From Yinghuangia sp045039925 (GTDB lineage: Bacteria > Actinomycetota > Actinomycetes > Streptomycetales > Streptomycetaceae), in the NCBI GenBank assembly GCA_045039925.1, contig CP108400.1:7378001-7442000 (forward strand): DNA of 64,000 bases, written 5' to 3'. Both the position numbers and the translations under genes were made by a program. This document shows positions 1 to 11,150 of this stretch, one piece after another. The notes below the pieces were generated by a model. That model was not told where the DNA came from. It saw nothing but the letters and a program-made list of their open reading frames with translations, and did no database searches. How positions within the stretch are numbered: the stretch's first letter is position 1; every line of letters starts with the position of its first letter.

Positions 1-1
1 C

Positions 2-202
2 GACGCGTCGCTCGCCTTCACCGCGTTGGACCGGGTCCTGGAGATCACCGCGGAGGAGGTCCGCGTGGTCGCCGCCGAGCGCCTGCTGCCCGAGAACCGC
101 GCGGTGCTGGTCTACGAGCTGCCTGCCGAGGACTCCGACGACGACGGCAGCGACGGCAGCGACAACACCGACACCGACGACGCCGAGGGGCAGGCCGCCT
201 GA
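2..202 (+). CDS. M16 (pitrilysin/insulinase) family zinc peptidase, C-terminal fragment
   Basis: The window opens inside this gene, and only its last 66 codons are visible. They read as the closing helix and strand of an M16 domain (ending RAVLVYELPAE), followed by a strongly acidic Asp/Ser tail. The TGA stop shares its A with the ATG of the next gene (TGATG), so the two are translationally coupled. M16 peptidases in bacteria are often encoded as a catalytic subunit plus a non-catalytic partner in tandem. The downstream copy lacks the zinc motif, so this upstream one is inferred to be the catalytic subunit. That cannot be checked here because the HxxEH region lies outside the window. Confidence 0.75.
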   Translation, partial: DASLAFTALDRVLEITAEEVRVVAAERLLPENRAVLVYELPAEDSDDDGSDGSDNTDTDDAEGQAA

Positions 203-1563
203 TGACCCAGACCACGATGGTGTTCCACCCGCGGCCCGGTGCCGGTCCGGAGAAGCCCTGGACCTTCCCGGCGCCGGAGCGCACGCGCCTCGCCAACGGC
301 CTGTCGGTGCTGCGCGTGCACCGCCCCGGGCAGCGTGTCGTGGCCGTCGAGCTGCTGCTCGACGCCCCGCTCGACGCGGAGCCGGAGGGCATCGACGGCG
401 TCGCCACGATCATGGCCCGCGCGCTGAGCGAGGGCACCGACACGATGGACGCCGAGACGTTCGCCGCCGAGCTGGAGCGCTGCGGCGCCACCATGGACGC
501 CGGTGCGGACCATGCGGGCGTGCAGGTCGCGCTGGACGTCCCGGCGTCCCGCCTGGAGCGCGCGCTCGGCCTGATGGCCGACGCGGTGCGCGCTCCCGCG
601 TTCCCCCCGGACGAGGTCGACCGGCTGGTGCGGCAGCGCCTCGACGAGATCGTGCACGAACTGGCCAGCCCCGCCCGGCGGGCCGCCATCGCGCTGTACG
701 GCGAGCTGTTCGACGCGGCCACGCGCATCTCGCGCCCGCGCGCCGGCACCTCCGAGAGCGTCGCGCGGGTCGACCGCGCGGCGGTCGCGGACTTCTTCGC
801 CGCGCACGTGCGCCCCGCCACGGCGACCGTCGTCGTGGTCGGCGACCTGGACGGCGTGGACCTCGACGGCATCCTCGACCGCACGCTCGGCCGGTGGACG
901 GGCAGCGACGCGCCGCCGACCGAGGTCACGCCCGCGCGCGCCGACGACGCGGCGCGCGTGGTGATCGTGCACCGCGCCGGGAGCGTGCAGACCCAGGTGC
1001 TCGCGGGGCGGCTCGGCCCGGACCGGCACGACGCGGTCTGGCCGTCGCTCAGCATCGGGACGTACTGCCTGGGCGGCACGCTGACGTCCCGGCTGGACCG
1101 GGTGCTGCGCGAGGAGAAGGGCTACACGTACGGCATCCGCGCGCTCAACCAGTCGCTGCGCTCCGGCGCGCTGCTGGCGATCACCGGCTCGGTCGAGACC
1201 GACGTGACCGGGCCCGCCCTCGCCGACATGGTCGCCGTGCTCACGACGCTGGCCGCTGAGGGGCTGACCGACGACGAGCGCGACGCGGCGGTGCAGAACC
1301 TCGTCGGTGTCGCACCGCTCAAGTACCAGACGTCCCGCTCGGTCGCCGACTCGCTCGCCGACGTCGTCGCGCAGCGGCTCCCGGACGACTACCTGCCGGG
1401 GCTGTACGCGCGTCTCGGCGCGGTCGCGACGGCGGAGGCCTCCGACGCCGCGGTGGCCGGCTTCGACCCCGGGCACCTGGTGATCGTGCTGGTCGGCGAC
1501 GCCTCGCAGATCCGCGAGCCGGTCGAGGCACTCGGCCTCGGGCCGGTCACGGTGATCGAGTAG
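202..1563 (+). CDS. M16 family peptidase-like protein, probable non-catalytic subunit
   Basis: 453 aa, the usual size of a single-chain M16 subunit. It has the two-lobe M16 layout: an N-terminal lobe with the GIDGVATIMARALSEGT stretch, where catalytic members carry HxxEH, and a C-terminal lobe with the REEKGYTYGIRA segment (about residues 304-315), the conserved Arg/Tyr substrate-binding element. The zinc-binding HxxEH is absent: the aligned region has no His-His-Glu set. It is therefore most likely the pseudo-enzyme partner of the truncated gene upstream, forming the closed chamber that degrades peptides. The start is the ATG overlapping the upstream stop. It could alternatively be a processing-peptidase-like scaffold. 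Confidence 0.87.
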   Translation: MTQTTMVFHPRPGAGPEKPWTFPAPERTRLANGLSVLRVHRPGQRVVAVELLLDAPLDAEPEGIDGVATIMARALSEGTDTMDAETFAAELERCGATMDAGADHAGVQVALDVPASRLERALGLMADAVRAPAFPPDEVDRLVRQRLDEIVHELASPARRAAIALYGELFDAATRISRPRAGTSESVARVDRAAVADFFAAHVRPATATVVVVGDLDGVDLDGILDRTLGRWTGSDAPPTEVTPARADDAARVVIVHRAGSVQTQVLAGRLGPDRHDAVWPSLSIGTYCLGGTLTSRLDRVLREEKGYTYGIRALNQSLRSGALLAITGSVETDVTGPALADMVAVLTTLAAEGLTDDERDAAVQNLVGVAPLKYQTSRSVADSLADVVAQRLPDDYLPGLYARLGAVATAEASDAAVAGFDPGHLVIVLVGDASQIREPVEALGLGPVTVIE

Positions 1564-1754
1564 CCGATCGCGCAACTGATCGAGCAGACCCGGCCCGCTC
1601 GAACGTTCCGGACAAACTCCTGGCAAAGTAGTCCCCAAGGATGACTTGGGTGCGCCTCCGCCGTCGCCCGTACGGCGGAGGCGCTCTGCTACCCGGGCAT
1701 GAACGTCAACCCCGGCTTGTACGCCGCCCTTTCCAGCCGCATACGGTGAGGTCC

Positions 1755-4154
1755 ATGACGCAGGAGACGACAACCGACGACGTGGCCGGCCGCGTGCTCG
1801 ACGACAGGCGCGGACTGTCCGCCGCCGATGTCGCCGAACGCGTCGCGCGCGGAGCGGTGAACGACGTACCCGTACGCTCCAGCCGGTCGACCGGCGAGAT
1901 CGTCCGGTCCAACGTCTTCACGCGGTTCAACGCGATCATCGGCGTGCTGTTCGTCATCATCCTGGTCGTCGGACCGATCCAGGACGGCCTGTTCGGCTTC
2001 GTCATCATCGCCAACACGGGCATCGGCATCATCCAGGAGATGCGCGCCAAGCGGACCCTGGACCGGCTCGCGGTGATCGGCGAGGCCAAGCCGAGGGTGC
2101 GCCGCGACGGCGTGGCGGTCGGCGTCTCGTCGCACGAGATCGTCCTCGACGACATCATCGAGCTGGGCTCCGGCGACAAGGCGGTCGTCGACGGCATCGT
2201 CACCGAGGCGGCCGGCCTGGAGATCGACGAGTCGCTGCTCACCGGCGAGGCCGACCCGGTGCTCAAGCAGCCCGGCGACCCGGTCATGTCCGGCTCGTTC
2301 GTGGTGGCCGGGTCCGGCGCGTTCCGGGCCACCCGGGTCGGCAAGGACGCGTACGCCGCCCAGCTCATGGAGGAGGCGTCGCGCTTCACGCTCGTCGCGT
2401 CCGAACTGCGCGGCGGCATCAGCACGATCCTCAAGTACGTCACCTGGGTCCTGATCCCGGCCGCGATCGCGCTGGTCATCAGCCAGTACCGGATCAACGA
2501 CGACGACATCCCCGAGGCGATCCGCCGCATGGTCGCGGGCGTCGTGCCGATGGTCCCCGAGGGCCTGGTACTGCTGACCTCGCTCGCGTTCGCGGTCGGC
2601 GTCGTCCGCCTCGGGCGCCGCCAGTGCCTCGTGCAGGAGCTGCCCGCGATCGAGGGCCTGGCCCGCGTCGACGTCGTGTGCCTGGACAAGACCGGCACGC
2701 TGACCGAGGGCGGCATGACCGTCACCGAGGTCCGCACGCTGGACCCGGCGCTGCCGGTACGCGAGGCGCTCGGCGCGCTGGGCACCACCGACCCGCGTCC
2801 CAACGCGAGCCTCCAGGCGATCATCGAGGAGTGCGACGCGCCCTCGTCGTGGACCGAGGACGCGACGATCCCGTTCTCCTCCGCCCGCAAGTACTCCGGT
2901 GCGACGTTCGTCGTCGACGGGGAGCGCCAGTCGTGGCTGCTGGGTGCGCCCGAGGTGCTGGCCCGGCCCGACGCGCCGATCCTCGCCGAGGCGGAGGACC
3001 TGGGCTCGCACGGACTGCGCGTGCTGCTGCTGGTCAGGACCGACGAGCCCGTCGAGGACCTGACCGCGCCCTACAACCCGCTGCACGGGCACCCCGCGGC
3101 GCTGGTCGTGCTGGAGCAGCGGCTGCGCCACGACGCGGCCGAGACCCTCGCGTACTTCGCCGACCAGGGCGTGGCCACCAAGGTCATCTCCGGCGACAAC
3201 GCCGTCTCGGTGGGCGCGGTCGCGGCCAAGCTCGGCATCCCCGGGGCGGAGCACCCGGTGGACGCGCGCACGCTGCCCGAGGACCGCGACGCGATGGCCG
3301 ACATCCTCGAGAAGAACACCGTCTTCGGCCGCGTGACCCCGCAGCAGAAGCGCGACATGGTCGGCGCACTCCAGTCGCGCGGGCACACCGTCGCGATGAC
3401 GGGCGACGGCGTCAACGACGTGCTGGCCCTCAAGGACGCCGACATCGGCGTCGCGATGGGCTCCGGCAGCGAGGCCGCCCGCGGTGTCGCGCAGATCGTG
3501 CTGCTCAACAACAGCTTCTCGTCGCTGCCCTCGGTGGTGGGCGAGGGCCGCCGCGTCATCGGCAACATCGAGCGCGTCTCGAACCTGTTCCTGACCAAGA
3601 CGTCGTACGCGGTGCTGCTCGCCATCCTCGTCGTCATCGTCAACGTGCCGTACCCGTTCCTGCCCCGCCACCTCACGCTGCTGGCCTGGTTCACGATCGG
3701 CACGCCCGCGTTCTTCCTGGCCCTCGCCCCCAACAAGGAGCGCGCGAGGCCGGGCTTCGTGAACCGCGTGCTACGCACGGCGGGGCCGGCCGGGTTCATC
3801 GCCGGTACGGCGTGCTTCACGTCGTACCTCCTCGCCCGCGACTACTACGGCGGCACCGACGCCACCCGCAGCGCCGAGACGTCGATCGCGACCCTGACCC
3901 TGTTCCTGGTCGCGCTGTGGGTGCTCGCGATCATCGCCCGCCCCTACACCCTGTGGCGCATCGCGCTGGTGGTGACGATGGCCCTGGGCTTCGCCCTGGT
4001 GATCAGCGTCCCGGCCTTCCAGAAGTTCTTCGACCTCAAGCTCGTCGGCACCGAGATGCCCTGGACCGCCGTCGGCATCGCCGCCGTCGCGGCCCTGCTC
4101 ATCGAGATCGTCTGGCGCTGGATCGGCAAGCGCTGGCCCGCCGTCGAGTCCTGA
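1755..4154 (+). CDS. ctpE: Cation-transporting P-type ATPase, CtpE-like
   Basis: 799 aa multi-pass membrane ATPase. The phosphorylation motif DKTGT has its Asp at about residue 311, the actuator loop reads TGEA (about 163), the ATP-hinge motif is GDGVND (about 550), and the transmembrane ion site has PEGL (about 268-271). The PEGL-type M4 motif and the length match the CtpE group, which in mycobacteria mediates Ca2+ uptake; calcium as substrate is inferred from family only. The ATG at 1755 is preferred over in-frame starts further upstream because it follows a GGTGAGG ribosome-binding site and matches the family N-terminus. The gene is monocistronic and converges on the next gene. Confidence 0.85.
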   Translation: MTQETTTDDVAGRVLDDRRGLSAADVAERVARGAVNDVPVRSSRSTGEIVRSNVFTRFNAIIGVLFVIILVVGPIQDGLFGFVIIANTGIGIIQEMRAKRTLDRLAVIGEAKPRVRRDGVAVGVSSHEIVLDDIIELGSGDKAVVDGIVTEAAGLEIDESLLTGEADPVLKQPGDPVMSGSFVVAGSGAFRATRVGKDAYAAQLMEEASRFTLVASELRGGISTILKYVTWVLIPAAIALVISQYRINDDDIPEAIRRMVAGVVPMVPEGLVLLTSLAFAVGVVRLGRRQCLVQELPAIEGLARVDVVCLDKTGTLTEGGMTVTEVRTLDPALPVREALGALGTTDPRPNASLQAIIEECDAPSSWTEDATIPFSSARKYSGATFVVDGERQSWLLGAPEVLARPDAPILAEAEDLGSHGLRVLLLVRTDEPVEDLTAPYNPLHGHPAALVVLEQRLRHDAAETLAYFADQGVATKVISGDNAVSVGAVAAKLGIPGAEHPVDARTLPEDRDAMADILEKNTVFGRVTPQQKRDMVGALQSRGHTVAMTGDGVNDVLALKDADIGVAMGSGSEAARGVAQIVLLNNSFSSLPSVVGEGRRVIGNIERVSNLFLTKTSYAVLLAILVVIVNVPYPFLPRHLTLLAWFTIGTPAFFLALAPNKERARPGFVNRVLRTAGPAGFIAGTACFTSYLLARDYYGGTDATRSAETSIATLTLFLVALWVLAIIARPYTLWRIALVVTMALGFALVISVPAFQKFFDLKLVGTEMPWTAVGIAAVAALLIEIVWRWIGKRWPAVES

Positions 4155-4174
4155 CGCGCGGACTGCGCGTCGTC

Positions 4175-4690
4175 TCACACGACCGCGCCGGTCATCTGGA
4201 GGACCACCGCGACGAGACCGACGAACGCGGTGGCGAGCACGGTCGCGGCGGTGGTGACGCGCCGTCGCCGACGCGACCACGGCCGCGTGACACGGCGCGC
4301 GGTCTGCCGTTCCCGCAGGAACTGCACGATGTCGTCGTAGAGGCAACGTCCGGTGGCGCCGTTCACGGTGCGCACTTCCACGGTGGCGCCGGCGGTGCGG
4401 CCCACGACCACCCGGACCGAGCTGCGCTGCCCGGCGGTCCGGACCGTCAGGTTGTCGAGCACGTCCACGTCGCCCGGGTAGCGCAGCAGTTCGGTGCGCA
4501 GCGCGGCGAGGTCGCCGGCGGTGACCACGGTGCCGTCGCCTCGCTTGGTGCTCAGGTGGACGGCCGTGCCGGGCAGGCCTCCGTCGATGATGGTGACGAG
4601 GCGCTCCACGGAGGTGGCGTCGAGGCGCACGCCGAACAGCGGTTGCGGGGTGACGCCGTCGAACGCGAATTGTGCGGATGAGCTGCGCAT
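4175..4690 (-). CDS. Hypothetical protein with a C-terminal membrane anchor
   Basis: 171 aa, not recognised as a named family. The N-terminal 120 residues look globular and beta-rich (for example TAVHLSTKRGDGTVV and SSVRVVVGRTAGATVEVRTV). A basic stretch, RPWSRRRRR, follows, and then one hydrophobic helix (about 145-168) close to the C-terminus. This suggests a tail-anchored protein with its soluble domain in the cytoplasm. The ATG at 4690 is supported by AGGAAA upstream. Its stop lies 20 bp from the stop of the convergent ATPase gene. Confidence 0.6.
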   Translation of the reverse strand: MRSSSAQFAFDGVTPQPLFGVRLDATSVERLVTIIDGGLPGTAVHLSTKRGDGTVVTAGDLAALRTELLRYPGDVDVLDNLTVRTAGQRSSVRVVVGRTAGATVEVRTVNGATGRCLYDDIVQFLRERQTARRVTRPWSRRRRRVTTAATVLATAFVGLVAVVLQMTGAVV

Positions 4691-4950
4691 GGCTCTTTTC
4701 CTGGGGTTCGCTGAGGAGAGGCGCGTCAGGGGAGGAATGCGCGGTTGGCGGGTGATGCCCGTAATTGGGTGGCGAATGACCGCTCCCCTGGGGTGGCGCG
4801 CCCGTGCGCGCCCGTACAGCCGCCGCCGGGCGCTGGTTCCTTCGGGTGGGTCTCCATGGTCAGCTCGTGGCGCGAGGGCGCGCCGCACGGCCTGTGGTGG
4901 ACCGCTCTCTCTAGTCCGGCCCGGCGGGGTGGGAGCAGACCACGCAACGC

Positions 4951-4980
4951 AAAACCCCCGCCCGCGAAAGCGGACGGGGG
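4951..4980 (-). terminator. Rho-independent terminator of the VOC gene
   Basis: Read on the minus strand, an 11-bp GC-rich stem (one mismatch) closed by a TTTC loop is followed by four Ts (plus-strand aaaa at 4951-4954). It lies directly downstream of the minus-strand VOC gene and separates it from the gene ending at 4175. Confidence 0.75.
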
Positions 4981-5012
4981 TGAGCTGCCTCGGCCGGTCG
5001 GGCCGGGAGGCG

Positions 5013-5357
5013 TCAGGCGCGCGGAGCGGGCTGGTAGAGGACGGCGGCCCAGCCGTCGGGGCCGACGACCTGGGCGCGGACCTCGTGCGGGCCCTGGACG
5101 GGCTCGGCGACCTTGAAGCCCGCCGCGCGCAGCGGGGCCAGCGCCGCCTCCAGGTCCGCGACCTTGACCATGACCGACGCACCCTCGCCCTCGCGGTCGG
5201 TGCCGGACAGCGCGATCCGGTTGCCGTTCACGTCGAACTGCGCCCAGCGGTCGCCGTCGACGAAGGTCGGTTCGGTGCCGAGCACCGCGCTCATGAACGC
5301 GACGGCGGCGGTCATGTCGGCGACGGGGAACGCGGCGGACAGGCCCTGGGCGGACAT
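5013..5357 (-). CDS. VOC (glyoxalase/bleomycin-resistance fold) protein
   Basis: 114 aa, one vicinal-oxygen-chelate domain: LSAAFPVADMTAAVAFMSAV at the start, then DRWAQFDVNGNRIALSG, and a C-terminal VVGPDGWAAVLYQP strand, the standard paired beta-alpha-beta-beta-beta modules. Single-domain VOC proteins act as dimers; metal ligands are not obvious, so the reaction is unknown. The start is the ATG at 5357. It is transcribed away from the Pat-like gene across a 250-bp region holding a palindrome at 5446-5462. Confidence 0.8.
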   Translation of the reverse strand: MSAQGLSAAFPVADMTAAVAFMSAVLGTEPTFVDGDRWAQFDVNGNRIALSGTDREGEGASVMVKVADLEAALAPLRAAGFKVAEPVQGPHEVRAQVVGPDGWAAVLYQPAPRA

Positions 5358-5445
5358 GGCGACCTCCAGCGGGAAGCGTGGTCGGGGGCGGTGTGCCACC
5401 GGATGCGACAGGCGCACATCGGGGCATACGGCTGATCGGAATACG

Positions 5446-5462
5446 TCTGATGGTCTATCAGA
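5446..5462. promoter_or_regulatory. Palindromic operator candidate between VOC and Pat-like genes
   Basis: TCTGAT-GGTCT-ATCAGA: perfect 6-bp arms around a 5-bp spacer in an AT-richer patch of the divergent intergenic region. Its place about 90 bp upstream of the VOC start suggests a repressor site. The regulator is unknown. Confidence 0.4.
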
Positions 5463-5608
5463 TTCCGTGGTGTGGCGGGCCGGTCGCGCGCGGTGACACC
5501 GGTCACGGCCCTGGCGCCGGCCAGCTGTGACAGGAACGCGCAAATCCCCGCCGCGGCAAAGACGCCGTGCCTCGCTGCGTCCGCGTCCGGTGGCTTAGTG
5601 TCGGCAGC

Positions 5609-8350
<2,742 letters not shown>

Positions 8351-9051
8351 CCGTGCGCCGCATCCGCCAGAGACGAATCCGCCTGCGCCGAAATGCGCCC
8401 TGCGCGAAACGCGAGCCGCGGCGGTACGCCCGTCTCCAGGCCATACCGCCGCCGGCCCGGCCGCCGCGGCGCCGATGCCACCCCGAGCCGTGGCACCCGC
8501 GCCGCCGCTGCGGCCTCCGGTCAAGCCCGTCGCCATGCCCCTCCGCGCACGCCCTCCACGTGGCGGCGCGTCATGCCGACCGGCCCTTCCGGACCGACCG
8601 CTCCCACGCCGGGTTTCCCCGATCCCACCGGCGCGGTTGCGGTGCCGCCCGAACTCCCGGCGCGGGAGCGCGGACGCTGTGCCGGACGGCCGGGGGCCAC
8701 CGCGAACGGTGCGTCCCTGTCGCCCCGTCCGTCCTGCACAACGCACAGTCAACCGGGTCGTGCCGGGCGAGGGGAGGGCGCGCGTGGGGCGCGCGGTTGC
8801 GCGGCACCCCGGGGTCCCCCGTGCGTGTGCCTCACCGTCACCCGTACGGGGGCTGTCGTGAGGTCGACAAAGAGCCATAAGGCGGCCGCGGAGGGTTGCC
8901 GCCCGGGGGCGGGCCGACTCCGCCGCGGCCACGAAGCGGCCTGGTCGGAGCCCGTGAAGAGCCCGTGGCGAGCCCGTCCGAACCGCCCCGGAGCGCGCGC
9001 CGACCGCCAGGATGGCGCGCGGGGGCGCCCGAAGGTGCCAGGATGGGGGGT
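8351..9051. other. About 700-bp gene-free stretch
   Basis: No reading frame here has a credible start plus protein-like composition; all open frames are Arg/Pro-rich artefacts of high GC. Close to the next gene there are three direct copies of GAGCCCGT starting at 8948, 8959 and 8970, an exact 11-bp period (see findings). No tRNA or riboswitch was recognised. Confidence 0.5.
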
Positions 9052-9639
9052 ATGGCGAAGACCACCACCTCGACCCAGGGCCTGCGTACGGCCATCGAGC
9101 GCAGCGGCTACTACCCGAGCCTCGTCGCCGACGCGGTCGAGTCCACGATCGGGACCGAGCAGGTCGACGCGTTCCTGGTGCACCAGGAGACCACGTTCGA
9201 CTCCAACGAGGTCCGGCGGCACGCGACCGTCCTCGTCCTCACACCCGGCCGCTTCCTGGTCAGCCACACCGACGAGCACGCTCCCGACGACACGTCCCCG
9301 ACGCCGTACGCGACGACGTCCACCGAGACGGTGCGCATCGACCGCATCGAGTCGGTGGTGGTCAGCCGCGTCGTCGGCAACCCCGCCGAGTACGTCCCCG
9401 GCGCACCGCCGCGCGAGGTCGTGCTCACCATCGGCTGGGGCGCCGTCGGCCGCATCGACCTGGAGCCGGCCGGCTGCGCGGACCCGAACTGCGACGTCGA
9501 CCACGGCTACACCGGCGCGATGACCGCCGACGACCTGTCGCTGCGCGTCAGCGAGGCGGCCGACGGCCCGGACGCGGTCGAGCACACGCTCGCATTCGCA
9601 CGCAGACTGTCCGAGGCCATCGCCGGCTCCGGCCGGTGA
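9052..9639 (+). CDS. DUF5998 family protein
   Basis: 195 aa. The N-terminus (MAKTTTSTQGLRTAIERSGY) and the Cys/His/Asp-rich segment CADPNCDVDHGY (about 143-154) match the actinobacterial DUF5998 family, of unknown function. Two Cys and one His in that segment could bind a metal, but this is speculation. The second ATG (9052) matches the family N-terminus; an in-frame ATG three codons upstream is possible. The stop overlaps the next start by 4 bp (GTGA), so the pair forms an operon. Confidence 0.85.
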   Translation: MAKTTTSTQGLRTAIERSGYYPSLVADAVESTIGTEQVDAFLVHQETTFDSNEVRRHATVLVLTPGRFLVSHTDEHAPDDTSPTPYATTSTETVRIDRIESVVVSRVVGNPAEYVPGAPPREVVLTIGWGAVGRIDLEPAGCADPNCDVDHGYTGAMTADDLSLRVSEAADGPDAVEHTLAFARRLSEAIAGSGR

Positions 9640-10799
9640 GCGCCGCAGCCTGGGCTCCGGAACCACCTCCAGTCCCCGTCCCGCGCTACGGCGCCGGGGC
9701 ACTCTCCGACCTGCTCCCGTCCGTCGCGGCCTCCCTCGGGATGCCCGGCGAGCGCAATGTCCTGGGCCTTCGTGAGACCGAGCGCGCCGTCGTCTTCCTC
9801 GTCGACGGCCTCGGCTGGGAGCTCCTGAAGGCCCATCCGGACTGGGCGCCGTTCCTCACGTCCCTGGTGCCCGGTGCCTGGGGCGGGCGCGGCGAGCCGC
9901 TGACGGCCGGGTTCCCGGCGACGACGGCGACGAGCCTCGCGTCGTTCGGCACCGGCCTCCCGCCGGGCGCGCACGGCCTGCTCGGCTACACCGTCGCGAT
10001 CCCCGGCGACGCGCGGCTGATGAACCAGCTGCGCTGGGACCCCTACGTGCCGCCGCGCGAATGGCAGCCGCATCCTCCGCTGATGGAGCGGGCCGCCGCC
10101 GCGGGCATCACGGTCGCCCAGGTCTCCGACCCCATGTTCGAGCGCACGCCGCTGACCCAGGTGGCGCTCCAGGGTGGCACGTTCGTCGGCGTGCAGGGCG
10201 GACTCCCGCGCGTGCACGGCGTCGTGGAGCAGCTCTCGCAGCCCGGACCGGTGCTGGTCTACACGTACGTCAGCGACCTCGACAAGGCCGGGCACGTCAA
10301 CGGCGTCGACTCCGACGCGTGGCGGGTCGAACTGGCGCGCGTCGACGGCCTGGTCCGGGCGCTCGCCGAACAGCTCCCGCCGGGCACCGCGCTGTACGTC
10401 ACCGCCGACCACGGCATGATCGACGTGCCGACGGCCGACCGCATCGACGTCGACACCGATCCGGAGCTCTCGGCCGGAGTCGCGCTGCTCGGCGGCGAGG
10501 GCCGGGCCCGGCACGTGTACGCCGTCCCGGGCGCGGCGTCCGACGTCCTGGCGATCTGGCAGGACGTGCTCGCCGACAGCTGCTGGGTGCTCTCCCGCGA
10601 CCAGGCCGTCGACGCCGGCTGGTTCGGCGAGGTCGAGGACCGCGTGTACCACCGCATCGGCGATGTCGTCGCGGCGCCGTGGGCGGACGTCGCGATCATC
10701 GCGACGCGCCGGGAGCCGAACGAGTCGCGCATGGTCGGCCTGCACGGGTCCATGACCGCGGTCGAGCAACTGGTGCCGCTGCTCGAAGTGCACGCCTGA
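9636..10799 (+). CDS. Alkaline phosphatase superfamily protein (nucleotide pyrophosphatase/phosphodiesterase type)
   Basis: 387 aa. Metal and nucleophile motifs are in the expected order: FLVDGLGWELL (first metal Asp), FPATTATSLASFGTG (nucleophile Thr), SDLDKAGHVNG (Asp/His pair) and TADHGMID (Asp-His). This is the type I phosphodiesterase/nucleotide pyrophosphatase layout with two divalent metals. No signal peptide is visible, so it is probably cytoplasmic. The GTG at 9636 overlaps the DUF5998 stop. The conserved pairing suggests a shared role, but the substrate is unknown. Confidence 0.87.
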   Translation: MSAAAWAPEPPPVPVPRYGAGALSDLLPSVAASLGMPGERNVLGLRETERAVVFLVDGLGWELLKAHPDWAPFLTSLVPGAWGGRGEPLTAGFPATTATSLASFGTGLPPGAHGLLGYTVAIPGDARLMNQLRWDPYVPPREWQPHPPLMERAAAAGITVAQVSDPMFERTPLTQVALQGGTFVGVQGGLPRVHGVVEQLSQPGPVLVYTYVSDLDKAGHVNGVDSDAWRVELARVDGLVRALAEQLPPGTALYVTADHGMIDVPTADRIDVDTDPELSAGVALLGGEGRARHVYAVPGAASDVLAIWQDVLADSCWVLSRDQAVDAGWFGEVEDRVYHRIGDVVAAPWADVAIIATRREPNESRMVGLHGSMTAVEQLVPLLEVHA

Positions 10800-10855
10800 C
10801 ACACGTCGTCCGCGTCGGCGCCGGCCGCTCCTCGGCCCGCGGCGGACAAGCGAAA

Positions 10856-10889
10856 GGGCGCCCTCCCGGCGACAACCGGCAGGGCGCCC
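10856..10889. terminator. Bidirectional terminator hairpin
   Basis: Arms GGGCGCCCT and AGGGCGCCC enclose a short CCGG-containing inner loop. It sits between the plus-strand phosphatase-family gene and the minus-strand microprotein gene, so it can serve both. Confidence 0.7.
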
Positions 10890-10928
10890 CGCGCGCTTCC
10901 CGAGGCCGCGGCCTCCGAAGACGTCAGC

Positions 10929-11015
10929 TCAGGCCTGCTTGCGCTTCTTCAGCAGGACCGTGGCGAGGCCCGCGATGACGGCGATCGGCAGGACTATCTT
11001 GAAGAGCTTGCCCAT
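10929..11015 (-). CDS. 28-aa membrane microprotein
   Basis: The peptide begins MGKLFKIVLPIAVIAGLA and ends with a Lys/Arg-rich tail (KKRKQA). It is one hydrophobic helix with positive charge at both ends, as expected of a small single-pass membrane protein. A strong ribosome-binding site (GAGGGGG) lies about 9 nt upstream of the ATG at 11015, and a clean hairpin terminator follows the stop. Codon use is GC-rich like the neighbours. Function is unknown. It is too small for default gene callers and is probably missed in most annotations. Confidence 0.6.
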   Translation of the reverse strand: MGKLFKIVLPIAVIAGLATVLLKKRKQA

Positions 11016-11150
11016 GGTGGTGAACCCCCTCGAGTGGTCGGTGCCGGGCCGAGGGCAGTGGGTGCCCGCGGCCGACCCCGCGCCTTTCCGGTGACGCGGG
11101 ATCAACTCCCGGGCGGGCCCGACGGTTCCGACTCTATGCGATGAGGTCCG

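Noticed and set aside
1689..3671. Very long minus-strand open frames opposite the P-type ATPase and many other genes
   Set aside because: They are mirror images of real genes caused by high third-position GC; the translations are Arg/Ala/Gly/His-rich with no domains.
8475..8861. 128-codon plus-strand frame in the gap before DUF5998
   Set aside because: Pro/Arg-rich composition, no ribosome-binding site, and several overlapping frames of equal length, as expected by chance at this GC.
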